Of a DNA stretch of 50,284 bases, positions 15,284-23,206 are shown one piece after another (positions within the stretch are counted from its first letter, which is position 1; the number at the start of each line of letters is the position of its first letter). The notes below the pieces were generated by a model. It was not told where the DNA came from, did not search any database, and was given only the letters and a program-made list of their open reading frames with translations. This stretch comes from a bacterium (GTDB lineage: Bacteria; Hydrothermota; Tepidihabitantia; Tepidihabitantales; Tepidihabitantaceae): the NCBI GenBank assembly GCA_035505375.1, contig DATJQV010000064.1:1-50284 (forward strand), read 5' to 3'. The position numbers and the translations under genes are program-made.

Positions 15284-16314
15284 GCGCCGGGAAGCTGTCG
15301 GTTTCGGGCCGGTTCTTCGCCACTGTGAAGGAGTACGGTCTGCTGCCCGAAGGTTCCGGCGTGCTGGTCGCGGTCTCCGGTGGCGCAGATTCCGTCTGCC
15401 TGCTCGACTTGCTGCGACTGGCCCAGCCCCGGTTCAACCTCAAGCTCGCGGCGTTCCACCTTAACCACGGTCTGCGCGAGTCGGCAGCGCGGGATGAGAG
15501 ATTTGTCAGGAAGCTGTGTCAGGACTGGCGGGTCGAGTTGGTGGCCGCGCGGGCCGACGTCGCCGGGTACGCGAAGCGGCACAAGATGGGTATCGAAGAG
15601 GCCGGGCGCGAGTTGCGCTACCGGCACATGGAGCGCGCGGCCCGCAAGCTCGGTTGCGGCATTATTGCGCTGGGGCATACTGCCAACGACAACCTCGAAA
15701 CGATGCTTCTGAACCTCGCCCGAGGGGCGGGACCGCGCGGCTTGGCCGGGATTCCGGTGACCCGGACGTCCGAATCTCACCACAAAGACACAAAGACACA
15801 AAGGACGCGAGTCAGGTTCGCAAGGCCGCTGATTGACATCGAGCGGAGCCAGCTTGAACAGCACCTGCGCGCGCGGGGCATCGGGTGGGTCGAAGATGAG
15901 TCGAATCTTGATGTGAACTGCCGGCGTAATCTGCTCCGGCATGAGGTTGTGCCGGTCATGCTCAGGCTCAACGCCGGTGCAGTTGCCAATGCCAGGAGGG
16001 CGGCGCAACTCCTGACCGAGGAAGGCGAGTTCCTCGACAGCCTGTCAGAGGCGGCAGTTCGCGACGTGGCAGAGTGCGGCAAGGGTCGGGTGCGGATTGA
16101 CCTGCCCAGATTCAAGACCTATAATGTCGCTCTGAAACGGCGGATTCTAAAGCTTCTTCTTCCCGAACTGGATTCTCACGCGGTGGAAGGAGTCCTTGAG
16201 TTCTGCAATCGCGACACAGGCGGAAAGCTGACTTTGACCCGCGGCGTGCGGGCGCACCGGCACCGGGGGATGATTGAACTTGAACGCACTAAGGAGATTC
16301 TGAATGATGCCTGA
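15280..16314 (+). CDS. tilS: tRNA(Ile)-lysidine synthase
   Basis: Converts C34 of tRNA-Ile(CAU) to lysidine so that it reads AUA. The N-type ATP-pyrophosphatase loop VSGGADS is at residues 32-38, followed by HLNHGLRESAARDE, GHTANDNLETMLLNLARG and the RPLI motif before the C-terminal part. ATG 15280 overlaps the previous stop as ATGA. A segment of about 13 residues (SESHHKDTKTQRT) between GLAGIP and RVRFARPLID comes from a tandem repeat of cacaaaga at 15772-15810 and is foreign to the family. The insert lies just before the conserved RPL, in a loop. ftsH starts 11 nt before the stop; tilS next to ftsH is a widely conserved arrangement. Confidence 0.93.
   Translation: MSAGKLSVSGRFFATVKEYGLLPEGSGVLVAVSGGADSVCLLDLLRLAQPRFNLKLAAFHLNHGLRESAARDERFVRKLCQDWRVELVAARADVAGYAKRHKMGIEEAGRELRYRHMERAARKLGCGIIALGHTANDNLETMLLNLARGAGPRGLAGIPVTRTSESHHKDTKTQRTRVRFARPLIDIERSQLEQHLRARGIGWVEDESNLDVNCRRNLLRHEVVPVMLRLNAGAVANARRAAQLLTEEGEFLDSLSEAAVRDVAECGKGRVRIDLPRFKTYNVALKRRILKLLLPELDSHAVEGVLEFCNRDTGGKLTLTRGVRAHRHRGMIELERTKEILNDA
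15772..15810. repeat. cacaaagaca tandem repeat inserted in tilS
   Basis: Three imperfect copies of a cacaaaga motif interrupt tilS in frame. A related motif (ccacgaagacacg) forms the arms of the inverted repeat at 30886-30959, so the two probably belong to one dispersed family. Confidence 0.65.
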
Positions 16315-18178
16315 CAAGACCCAACGTAATCGGGTCATCGGGCCGCTGGCTATCTGGCTGCTCGTGTTCCTGGCCGCCTGGGTGGCGTGGAACTTCTTCG
16401 CCGGCCGACATGGGGCCCGCGTTTCCATCGATTATTCCGATTTTACGACCCAGTTGCAGGCGGGCAATGTGGACGCCGTGACAATGGTCGAGCACGACCT
16501 GAGCGGCTCGCTCAAGCAAGACGCTGAGGCTTCGACCCCGCGCGGAACGGTCAAGTACAAGGACTTCCGTACCTACATGCCCGACGACCCGCAACTGGTG
16601 ACGCAGTTGCGCGCGGCCAACGTCAAGATCGTCGCGCGGGCTCCGTCGCAGTGGACTACCATCCTGATAAACATCCTGCCCTGGGTACTGATTCTCGGCG
16701 TGTGGCTGCTCTTCATGAGAAGGATGTCTTCGGGCCAGGACCGGGCGTTCAGTTTCGGCAAGTCCCGGGCCAAGCCGATGGCGTCGGACCGACCCAAGGT
16801 CACGTTTGCCGACGTCGCCGGGGTGCCGGAGGCCAAAGAAGAACTGAAGGAGATCATCGCGTTTCTGAAAGCGCCGCACAAGTTCCAGAAGCTCGGCGGC
16901 AGGATACCCAAGGGCGTGCTGCTGGTCGGGCCGACCGGGACCGGCAAGACGCTGCTCGCCAAGGCTGTGGCCGGAGAGGCGGGCGTGCCGTTCCTCTCCA
17001 TTTCCGGCTCGGACTTCGTGGAGATGTTCGTCGGCGTGGGCGCGGCCCGCGTGCGCGACCTGTTCGAGCAGAGCAAGCGGAACGCGCCCTGCATCGTCTT
17101 CATCGACGAGATTGATGCGGTCGGCAGGCAGCGCGGGGCCGGCATGGGCGGCGGGCACGACGAACGCGAACAGACCCTGAACCAGCTCCTCGTTGAGATG
17201 GACGGCTTTGAAACCCAGGACGGTGTCATCATCATGGCCGCGACCAACCGCCCCGACATCCTCGACCATGCCCTGCTGCGGCCGGGGAGGTTCGACCGGC
17301 AGATAACCGTTGACCGTCCCGATGTGGTCGGGCGTGAGGAGATTCTCAAGGTCCACGTCCGCAAGATTACGATGGCGCCGGACGTCAATCTGAACGTGCT
17401 CGCCCGCGGGACTCCGGGCTTTTCCGGGGCGGACCTCGCGAATATGGTGAACGAGGCGGCGCTGCTCGCGGCAAGGCGGGCGCGGGCCGCGGTGACGATG
17501 CAGGATTTCGAGGATTCCAAGGACAAGGTCCTGATGGGCGTCGAGCGTCGAAGCCTGCTCATCAGCGACCCGGAGAAGCGTTGGATTGCCTACCATGAGG
17601 CGGGACATGCCCTGGTGGCGCGGATGATTCCGGGCAGCGACCCGGTGCACAAGGTCACCATCATCCCGCGCGGACAAGCGCTAGGCTTGACTCAGCGCCT
17701 GCCGCTGGATGACAAGCGGATTTACTCCCGCGCCTACTGCCTCGACCAACTCGCGATAATGCTCGCGGGCCGGGCCGCCGAGCAACTGGTCTTCTCCGAC
17801 CTTTCGACCGGCGTCCACAACGACATCGACAACGCGACGACGCTGGCGCGGAAGATGGTCACTGAATGGGGTATGAGCGATAAGGTCGGCCCGCTCACCT
17901 TCGGCTCGCCGAGCGAAGAGGTCTTCCTTGGCCGGGAGCTGGGCATGCGCCGGACCTTCTCGGACCAGACAGCCCAGACGATTGACAACGAGATACGCAG
18001 GATAATCGACGAGCAGTCGGACCGGGCGCGCGGCATGGTCACGAGCAACCGGGACAAGCTGGACGCGCTGGCCAAGGCGCTGCTCGAGCGCGAGACGCTG
18101 AACGGCGAAGAAGTAGACCGGGCCATGCGCATGGAACCCGCGGAGCCGCCGCCCGCGGCACCGGAAGTCGCCGCGTAA
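16304..18178 (+). CDS. ftsH: ATP-dependent zinc metalloprotease FtsH
   Basis: Membrane-anchored AAA+ protease that degrades misfolded membrane proteins and regulators. Two membrane segments flank a short periplasmic domain (about residues 12-34 and 120-140). The AAA domain has Walker A GPTGTGKT near residue 209 (most FtsH have GPPGTGKT), Walker [10 protein letters not shown], the second-region-of-homology sequence [22 protein letters not shown], and the zinc site HEAGH near residue 430. The 624-residue length is normal. The first ATG at 16304 is followed by a second Met codon, and either could serve. The gene overlaps tilS by 11 nt and is followed 9 nt later by dapA. Confidence 0.95.
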   Translation: MMPDKTQRNRVIGPLAIWLLVFLAAWVAWNFFAGRHGARVSIDYSDFTTQLQAGNVDAVTMVEHDLSGSLKQDAEASTPRGTVKYKDFRTYMPDDPQLVTQLRAANVKIVARAPSQWTTILINILPWVLILGVWLLFMRRMSSGQDRAFSFGKSRAKPMASDRPKVTFADVAGVPEAKEELKEIIAFLKAPHKFQKLGGRIPKGVLLVGPTGTGKTLLAKAVAGEAGVPFLSISGSDFVEMFVGVGAARVRDLFEQSKRNAPCIVFIDEIDAVGRQRGAGMGGGHDEREQTLNQLLVEMDGFETQDGVIIMAATNRPDILDHALLRPGRFDRQITVDRPDVVGREEILKVHVRKITMAPDVNLNVLARGTPGFSGADLANMVNEAALLAARRARAAVTMQDFEDSKDKVLMGVERRSLLISDPEKRWIAYHEAGHALVARMIPGSDPVHKVTIIPRGQALGLTQRLPLDDKRIYSRAYCLDQLAIMLAGRAAEQLVFSDLSTGVHNDIDNATTLARKMVTEWGMSDKVGPLTFGSPSEEVFLGRELGMRRTFSDQTAQTIDNEIRRIIDEQSDRARGMVTSNRDKLDALAKALLERETLNGEEVDRAMRMEPAEPPPAAPEVAA

Positions 18179-18187
18179 CAACCTGCC

Positions 18188-19081
18188 ATGAAGACGACAA
18201 CATCTTTTTCCGGATGCATCACGGCTCTGGTGACGCCGTTCAAGGGTGCGCGACTCGACGTCACGGGCCTGAAGGAGAACGTCCGATTCCAACTGAAGAA
18301 TCGGGTCAGCGGGCTTCTGGTCAACGGCTCGACCGGCGAGGCCCCGAACCTGAGCTCAGCCGAGTACGACCGAACCCTGGCCGCGGTCGTCGAAGAAGTC
18401 CATGGCCGCGTCAAGATTGTGGCCGGGGCCGGGACCAACAGCACCGCGAAATCCATCAAACAGGCAAAGCGGGCCGAGGCGCTCGGTGCGGACGCGCTGC
18501 TCGTGGTCGCGCCGTACTACAACAAACCGACCCAGGAAGGGCTGTACCAGCACTTCCGGGCGATTGCCGAGGCAGTGGAGCTGCCGGTCATCGTCTACAA
18601 CATCCCGCCGCGCAGCGTCGTCAACATCCTGCCCGCCACGATTGAGCGGATGGCCAGGGACTGCAGGAACATCATGGCCGTGAAAGAGGCCTCGGGCAGC
18701 CTAGACCAGTCGAGCGAGATTATCCAGCGGTGCGGCAACCGCGTGACGGTGCTTTCCGGTGACGACTCGTTGACCCTGCCGATACTCGCGGTCGGGGGCA
18801 AGGGCGTCATCTCGGTCGTATCCAACATCGCGCCGCTCGACGTTTCCAAGATGATTGAACACTACCTGGCCGGCGAGGTCGAACTGGCGGCCGGCATGCA
18901 CCGCAAGCTCTTCCCGCTCATCAAGGCGATGTTCATCGAGACCAACCCGACGCCGGTCAAGGCGGCAATGAACATGCTCAACATGGCGGCCGGCGAGCCG
19001 AGGCTGCCGCTGGTCGCACCGTCGGAGGCGAGCCTGAAAGCCATCCGGCAGGCGCTGATTGACTACGGCCTGCCGGCATAG
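18188..19081 (+). CDS. dapA: 4-hydroxy-tetrahydrodipicolinate synthase
   Basis: Condenses pyruvate with aspartate semialdehyde in lysine and diaminopimelate synthesis. It is a TIM barrel of normal length (297 residues). The Schiff-base lysine is K166 (MAVKEASG), the proton relay tyrosine Y137 is in VIVYNIPPRS, and NGSTGEAPNLS carries the pyruvate-binding GTTGE-like motif, here GSTGE. ATG 18188 lies 9 nt after ftsH without a strong Shine-Dalgarno sequence. dapB follows after a 33-nt gap that contains a copy of the ataggtcct repeat, so the two form a lysine/peptidoglycan precursor pair. Confidence 0.95.
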   Translation: MKTTTSFSGCITALVTPFKGARLDVTGLKENVRFQLKNRVSGLLVNGSTGEAPNLSSAEYDRTLAAVVEEVHGRVKIVAGAGTNSTAKSIKQAKRAEALGADALLVVAPYYNKPTQEGLYQHFRAIAEAVELPVIVYNIPPRSVVNILPATIERMARDCRNIMAVKEASGSLDQSSEIIQRCGNRVTVLSGDDSLTLPILAVGGKGVISVVSNIAPLDVSKMIEHYLAGEVELAAGMHRKLFPLIKAMFIETNPTPVKAAMNMLNMAAGEPRLPLVAPSEASLKAIRQALIDYGLPA

Positions 19082-19103
19082 GTCCTCTATGTCCTATTGG
19101 TCC
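19077..19103. repeat. ataggtcct repeat (copy 2)
   Basis: The sequence ataggtcctctatgtcctattggtcc at the dapA-dapB junction resembles the element before folC at 11003-11032. It overlaps the dapA stop and the region just upstream of the dapB start. Confidence 0.5.
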
Positions 19104-19114
19104 GATTCCCTGTT

Positions 19115-19885
19115 GTGAAAGTCATCGTCGTCGGCTGCTCAGGCAGAATGGGCGCAGAGGTCTGTCGTCTCATCGCCGAACAGGCAGATGTTGAACTGGT
19201 CGGCGGCATCGAGGCCAATGGCAACGCGTCGATCGGTGCGAAGCTCGGGTCCGGCGTGGTCGGACCTGACCTGGGCGCGATGGTCAACAACTGCGACGTC
19301 GTCGTGGACTTCTCGACTCCCGAGGCGACTGTTGCCAACTGCCGGGTCGCGGCGTTCGCCGACAGGAGCTTCATCACCGGCGTTACCGGGCTTAGTGCAA
19401 CCCAGACCAGCGAACTGCTGAAGTGCGGAGAGCAGATTCCGGTTATCCATGCACCAAACTTCTCGGTTGGTGTGAGCGTGCTGGGCGCTCTCGTCGCTGA
19501 AGCGGCGCGCCGGCTCGGGCCGGACTACGACGTCGAGGTCATCGAGACGCACCACCGGATGAAGAAAGACGCGCCGTCCGGCACAGCGGTCAGGCTGGTC
19601 GACATCTTGAAGGCAGGCGCGGGTCAGGCCAGTGTTGTGCACGGCCGGCAGGGCAAGGTCGGGGAGAAACCGAAGGGCGAAATCGGCGTCAGCTCAATCC
19701 GGACCGGCGGGGTCGTGGGCGAGCACACCGTGGTCTTCGGGTGTGCCGGCGAGCGGCTGGAGCTTACCCACAAGGCCGAAAGCCGCGCCGCGTTCGCGAC
19801 CGGCGTGGTCGCGGCGGTCAGATTCCTGAAAGGCCGCCGCCCGGGCTTCTACACGATCGAAGACGTGCTGGCCAGTCCGCGCTAG
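19115..19885 (+). CDS. dapB: 4-hydroxy-tetrahydrodipicolinate reductase
   Basis: NAD(P)H-dependent reductase, the step after DapA. The Rossmann motif VVGCSGRMGAEV is at the N-terminus. VVDFSTPEAT and the catalytic block ETHHRMKKDAPSGTA are present, and IRTGGVVGEHTVVFG is typical of the C-terminal domain. I chose GTG 19115, which gives MKVIVVGCSGRMG, over TTG 19097, which lies in a repeat. At 256 residues it is of normal length. It converges on hslV; the 116-nt gap holds only imperfect short repeats (tcggactt) and a weak hairpin made by gtccg and cggac, which may end both transcripts. Confidence 0.94.
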   Translation: MKVIVVGCSGRMGAEVCRLIAEQADVELVGGIEANGNASIGAKLGSGVVGPDLGAMVNNCDVVVDFSTPEATVANCRVAAFADRSFITGVTGLSATQTSELLKCGEQIPVIHAPNFSVGVSVLGALVAEAARRLGPDYDVEVIETHHRMKKDAPSGTAVRLVDILKAGAGQASVVHGRQGKVGEKPKGEIGVSSIRTGGVVGEHTVVFGCAGERLELTHKAESRAAFATGVVAAVRFLKGRRPGFYTIEDVLASPR

Positions 19886-20001
19886 GCGGACTGGCAATTC
19901 CTAATTCCTAAGTCCTGACAAATAATCAAGTTCGAATGAACCAATGTCCGGCAAGTCGGACTTGAATCGGACTTCGAGCTTCGACCTTCGGACTTCCGTC
20001 C

Positions 20002-20541
20002 TCAGATCGTTTCTATCGTGATTTCGGTGTTGGTGTAGACGCAGACCGCGGCGGCGGCCTCGATTGCCTCCCGCGCAATCTTGTCGGCCGGAAGCTGTGT
20101 GTGCTTCAGCAGCAGGCGGGCCGCGGCCAGCGCGTAGGGTCCTCCGGAACCGACCGCGACGACGCCGTCGTCCGGCTCAATCACGTCGCCGGAGCCCGAC
20201 ACTACGTACGAATACTGGCCGTCCATGATCCCGAGCAGGGCCTCGAGCCTGCGCAGCACGCGGTCGGTGCGCCAGTCCTTGGCCAGCTCGACCACGGCCC
20301 GGGGCAGGTTGCCCGAATACTCGTCGAGCTTCTGCTCGAACCGCTCGAACAGGGTGAAGGCGTCGGCGGTCGCACCGGCGAATCCGACCAGCACCTTGCC
20401 GTCGTGGAGCCTGCGGACCTTATGGGCGGTCTGCTTGATGATGGTTTCGCCCATCGTCACCTGTCCATCCGAGGCCATCGCGACCTTGCCGTTCCGGCGC
20501 ACGCCGATAATCGTTGTCGAATGCCATGTCTCGCTGTTCAT
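20002..20541 (-). CDS. hslV: ATP-dependent protease peptidase subunit HslV
   Basis: Proteasome-like threonine peptidase of the HslUV complex. The mature protein should begin at T9, after an eight-residue propeptide (MNSETWHS then [11 protein letters not shown]). ASDGQVTMG, the [14 protein letters not shown] motif and [18 protein letters not shown] are all typical. ATG 20541 is chosen because it lies 6 nt after a -10 box; a TTG one codon upstream is less likely. No hslU is next to it, so its unfoldase partner must be encoded elsewhere. It is transcribed away from the propeller gene at 20720, with divergent promoters. Confidence 0.93.
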   Translation of the reverse strand: MNSETWHSTTIIGVRRNGKVAMASDGQVTMGETIIKQTAHKVRRLHDGKVLVGFAGATADAFTLFERFEQKLDEYSGNLPRAVVELAKDWRTDRVLRRLEALLGIMDGQYSYVVSGSGDVIEPDDGVVAVGSGGPYALAAARLLLKHTQLPADKIAREAIEAAAAVCVYTNTEITIETI

Positions 20542-20547
20542 CAAATC

Positions 20548-20575
20548 ATTCTACGCCGCAGTCGGCGGCTGTAAA
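20548..20575 (-). promoter_or_regulatory. hslV promoter (TTTACA, 16 bp, TAGAAT)
   Basis: On the minus strand, TTTACA (20575-20570) and TAGAAT (20553-20548) are 16 bp apart. The ATG at 20541 follows by 6 nt with no Shine-Dalgarno sequence, so the mRNA is probably leaderless. Confidence 0.75.
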
Positions 20576-20593
20576 GCCGGCGAACGCGCGATA

Positions 20594-20622
20594 TTGACTC
20601 CTGCTTGTCGCAAGGCTATGCT
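20594..20622 (+). promoter_or_regulatory. Promoter of the propeller gene pair (TTGACT, 17 bp, TATGCT)
   Basis: TTGACT at 20594-20599 and TATGCT at 20617-20622 point away from hslV. They precede the Shine-Dalgarno sequence and ATG 20720. Confidence 0.65.
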
Positions 20623-20719
20623 CAAACTGGCGACGCCGAGTGCGGCGGGGCAAAGGGAGCCCGCCCACATGTCCTGCAGGCGCCAGTCTGCCTGGGTCAT
20701 TTCCGCTTGGAGGTGCAGA

Positions 20720-23197
20720 ATGTCACCGGACTCTGCTCGACGTTCTTTGGCTCGAACCATTTCCTCACACATCCGGGCCGTGCGACCCGTGGCCGTGCTG
20801 TTGGCCATTTGCTGCTGCCTGTCGGCGGTCATCGGGCAGACCCTGGAGAAGACCATATGTCTTCCGGATTCGCTCGCGGGACTGATCTTTCCGCAGTGCC
20901 TCGCGTACAACCCAATCAACAACAAAGTCTACGTGGGCGGCGGTTCCGGCGACTGCGTGATTGCCATTGACGGCGCAACCAACCGGAAGATTGCTCGAAT
21001 CCCGGCTGGGATTAACGTGATGGCCCTGTGCCACAACCCGACCAATAACAAGGTCTACTGCGCGAACTACTCAAGCAACAACGTAACCGTGATTGACGGC
21101 GCGACCGACAGCGTGCTCGCGACCGTGGCCGTGGGGTCCGGTCCTCGCGCCCTCTGCTACAACTCGGCCAACAACAAGGTCTACTGCGCCAACTACGCAA
21201 GCAACAACGTGACCGTGATTGACGGCGCGACCAATGGTCTGCGCGCAACCGTGGCCGCAGGCAGCGCCCCTCGGGCCCTCTGCTACAACCTGACCAATAA
21301 CAAGGTCTACTGCGCGAACTGGGGGTACCCGGACTTCGACTCGACTGTGACCGTGATTGACGGCGCGACCGACAGCGTCATCGCTACCGTGACCGTAGGT
21401 AGCGCACCCGTCGCTCTCTGCTTTAACCCTACCAACAACAAGGTCTACTGCGCGAACTACGCGAACACCAGCGCGACCGTGATAGACGGTGCGACCAACA
21501 GCGTGCGCGCGACCGTGACCGTGAGCGGCCAGCCGCAGTCCATTTGCTACAACCCGACCGATGATAAGGTCTACTGCGGGTACTACACTCTCGGCAGCGA
21601 CTTCGTGGTCGTAATTGACGGCGCGACCGACGGGGTCATCAAGACCGTCCAGACCGGGGGCGGCCACCCGCTGGCCCTTTGCCACAATGCCGCTCACGAC
21701 CGGGTCTACTGCGCGCATGCATTCGGCCGGAGCGTGACCGTGATCAACGGCACAACCGACGGCGTCATCGCGACCGTGCCTGTACGTGCCGGTCCCTGTG
21801 CCTTCTGCTACAACCCGACCAACGACAAGGTTTACTGCGCGAACGATACCAGCAACACCGTGACCGTGATTAACGGCGACACAACCAACGCGGTTATCGC
21901 AACCGTGGCCACGGGCTACAACCCTCGCGCCCTCTGCTACAATCCGATCAACAACAAGGTCTACTGCGCAAGCTACCACAGCGCCGACGTGCTCGTCATT
22001 GACGGCGCAACGAACGGCGTCGTGGCGACCGTGCCCGCAGCCGGTCAGCCCATGGTCTTCTGCTATAACCCGGTCAACGACAAGGTCTATTGCGCGGACA
22101 GCTCGGTCCACGAGTTGATGGTGATTGACGGTGCGACCGACAGCATTGTCGCGACCGTACCAGTGGGTTCCCCGCCCTGGGCCCTCTGCTACAACGTGGT
22201 CGACAACAAGGTCTACTGCGCGAACTTCTGGAGCGTCAACGTGACCGTGATTGACGGTGCAACGAACGGTATCCTCGCGACCGTGGTCGCCGATACCCTG
22301 CCCTGTGCTCTGTGCTACAACCCGAATGACGACAAGGTCTACTGCGCGGACCAGAACAACTACCACGTAACCGTGATTGACGGCACGACCAACGCCGTCA
22401 TCGCAACCGATTCCGTAGGCATGACCCCCCGCGCCCTTTGCTACAACATGGTCAACGACCGGATCTACTGCGCCAATTCCGTGCACAACGACGTGACCTT
22501 GATTGACGGCCTGACCGACCACGTGGTCACGACCGTGGGCGCGGGCAGCTACCCTCTGGCCTTCTGCTGTAACACGTACAACAACAAGGTTTACTGCGCC
22601 AACTACGTCAGCGACGACGTGACCGTCATTAACGGCAAGAACGACAGGATTATCACGACCGTGGCCGCCGGCACCAAGCCTCAGGCGCTCTGCTACAATC
22701 CGCACGGCAACCGAATCTACTGCGCGAACTCCGGCAGCGACAGCGTGACGGTGATTGACGGTAAGACGAATGCGGTGGTTGCTACTATCCAGGTTGACTC
22801 CGGTCCATCGGCCTTCGCCTGGAATTCGGCCCAGAGACGCATGTACGTGGCGAACAGCCGGTGGTCCACCGTTTCGGTGATACTCGATACCGCTGCACCG
22901 GGAATCGCTGAGGTGACAGGAGGTGCGGCTCAAAGGACGCGCTCGGCCACGGTCGTCCGTGGTGTGCTGTACTTGCCGCGGGACACGACCGGCGCGGGAC
23001 ATGACCCAAATGGCCTACATTTGGGATCGTGTCCCAAGCCCTGTCTGCTCGACATCAGCGGGCGGAAGGTGATGAACCTGAGACCGGGCGCGAATGACGT
23101 GCGTGCGTTGGCGCCGGGGGTCTACTTCGTGCGTCCTGAACCGTCAACCGTGGGCCGTAAGCCGCCAGCGGTCATCAAGGTCGTTGTTACGAGGTAG
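20720..23197 (+). CDS. Secreted cysteine-rich YVTN-type beta-propeller
   Basis: ATG 20720 follows GGAGG (20709-20713) by 6 nt. The hydrophobic stretch PVAVLLAICCCLSAVIGQ is the signal peptide. The body has about 16 repeats of 42 residues on the plan LCYNPxNNKVYCANxxxxxVTVIDG, then xTxxVIATVxVG. These are YVTN propeller repeats, but the usual VYVAN reads VYCAN and the preceding strand has LCYN, so nearly every repeat has two cysteines. Sixteen blades suggest two or more propellers. The C-terminus carries the sorting-like domain (LLDISGRKVMNL, then GANDVRALAPGVYFVR). The next gene is in the same frame after one stop codon. It is probably an extracellular or surface protein; the ligand is unknown. 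Confidence 0.85.
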   Translation: MSPDSARRSLARTISSHIRAVRPVAVLLAICCCLSAVIGQTLEKTICLPDSLAGLIFPQCLAYNPINNKVYVGGGSGDCVIAIDGATNRKIARIPAGINVMALCHNPTNNKVYCANYSSNNVTVIDGATDSVLATVAVGSGPRALCYNSANNKVYCANYASNNVTVIDGATNGLRATVAAGSAPRALCYNLTNNKVYCANWGYPDFDSTVTVIDGATDSVIATVTVGSAPVALCFNPTNNKVYCANYANTSATVIDGATNSVRATVTVSGQPQSICYNPTDDKVYCGYYTLGSDFVVVIDGATDGVIKTVQTGGGHPLALCHNAAHDRVYCAHAFGRSVTVINGTTDGVIATVPVRAGPCAFCYNPTNDKVYCANDTSNTVTVINGDTTNAVIATVATGYNPRALCYNPINNKVYCASYHSADVLVIDGATNGVVATVPAAGQPMVFCYNPVNDKVYCADSSVHELMVIDGATDSIVATVPVGSPPWALCYNVVDNKVYCANFWSVNVTVIDGATNGILATVVADTLPCALCYNPNDDKVYCADQNNYHVTVIDGTTNAVIATDSVGMTPRALCYNMVNDRIYCANSVHNDVTLIDGLTDHVVTTVGAGSYPLAFCCNTYNNKVYCANYVSDDVTVINGKNDRIITTVAAGTKPQALCYNPHGNRIYCANSGSDSVTVIDGKTNAVVATIQVDSGPSAFAWNSAQRRMYVANSRWSTVSVILDTAAPGIAEVTGGAAQRTRSATVVRGVLYLPRDTTGAGHDPNGLHLGSCPKPCLLDISGRKVMNLRPGANDVRALAPGVYFVRPEPSTVGRKPPAVIKVVVTR

Positions 23198-23206
23198 GGA
23201 GGAGTA

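Noticed and set aside
20225-20719. Upstream in-frame extension of the 20720 propeller gene
   Set aside because: It runs antisense through hslV and across both divergent promoters; ATG 20720 has a good ribosome-binding site.
21071-23002. 643-codon minus-strand open frame opposite the YVTN propeller
   Set aside because: The repetitive plus-strand codons keep the opposite frame open; the repeat pattern GHGRDNAVGRAVNHGH is simply the reverse of the propeller repeat.
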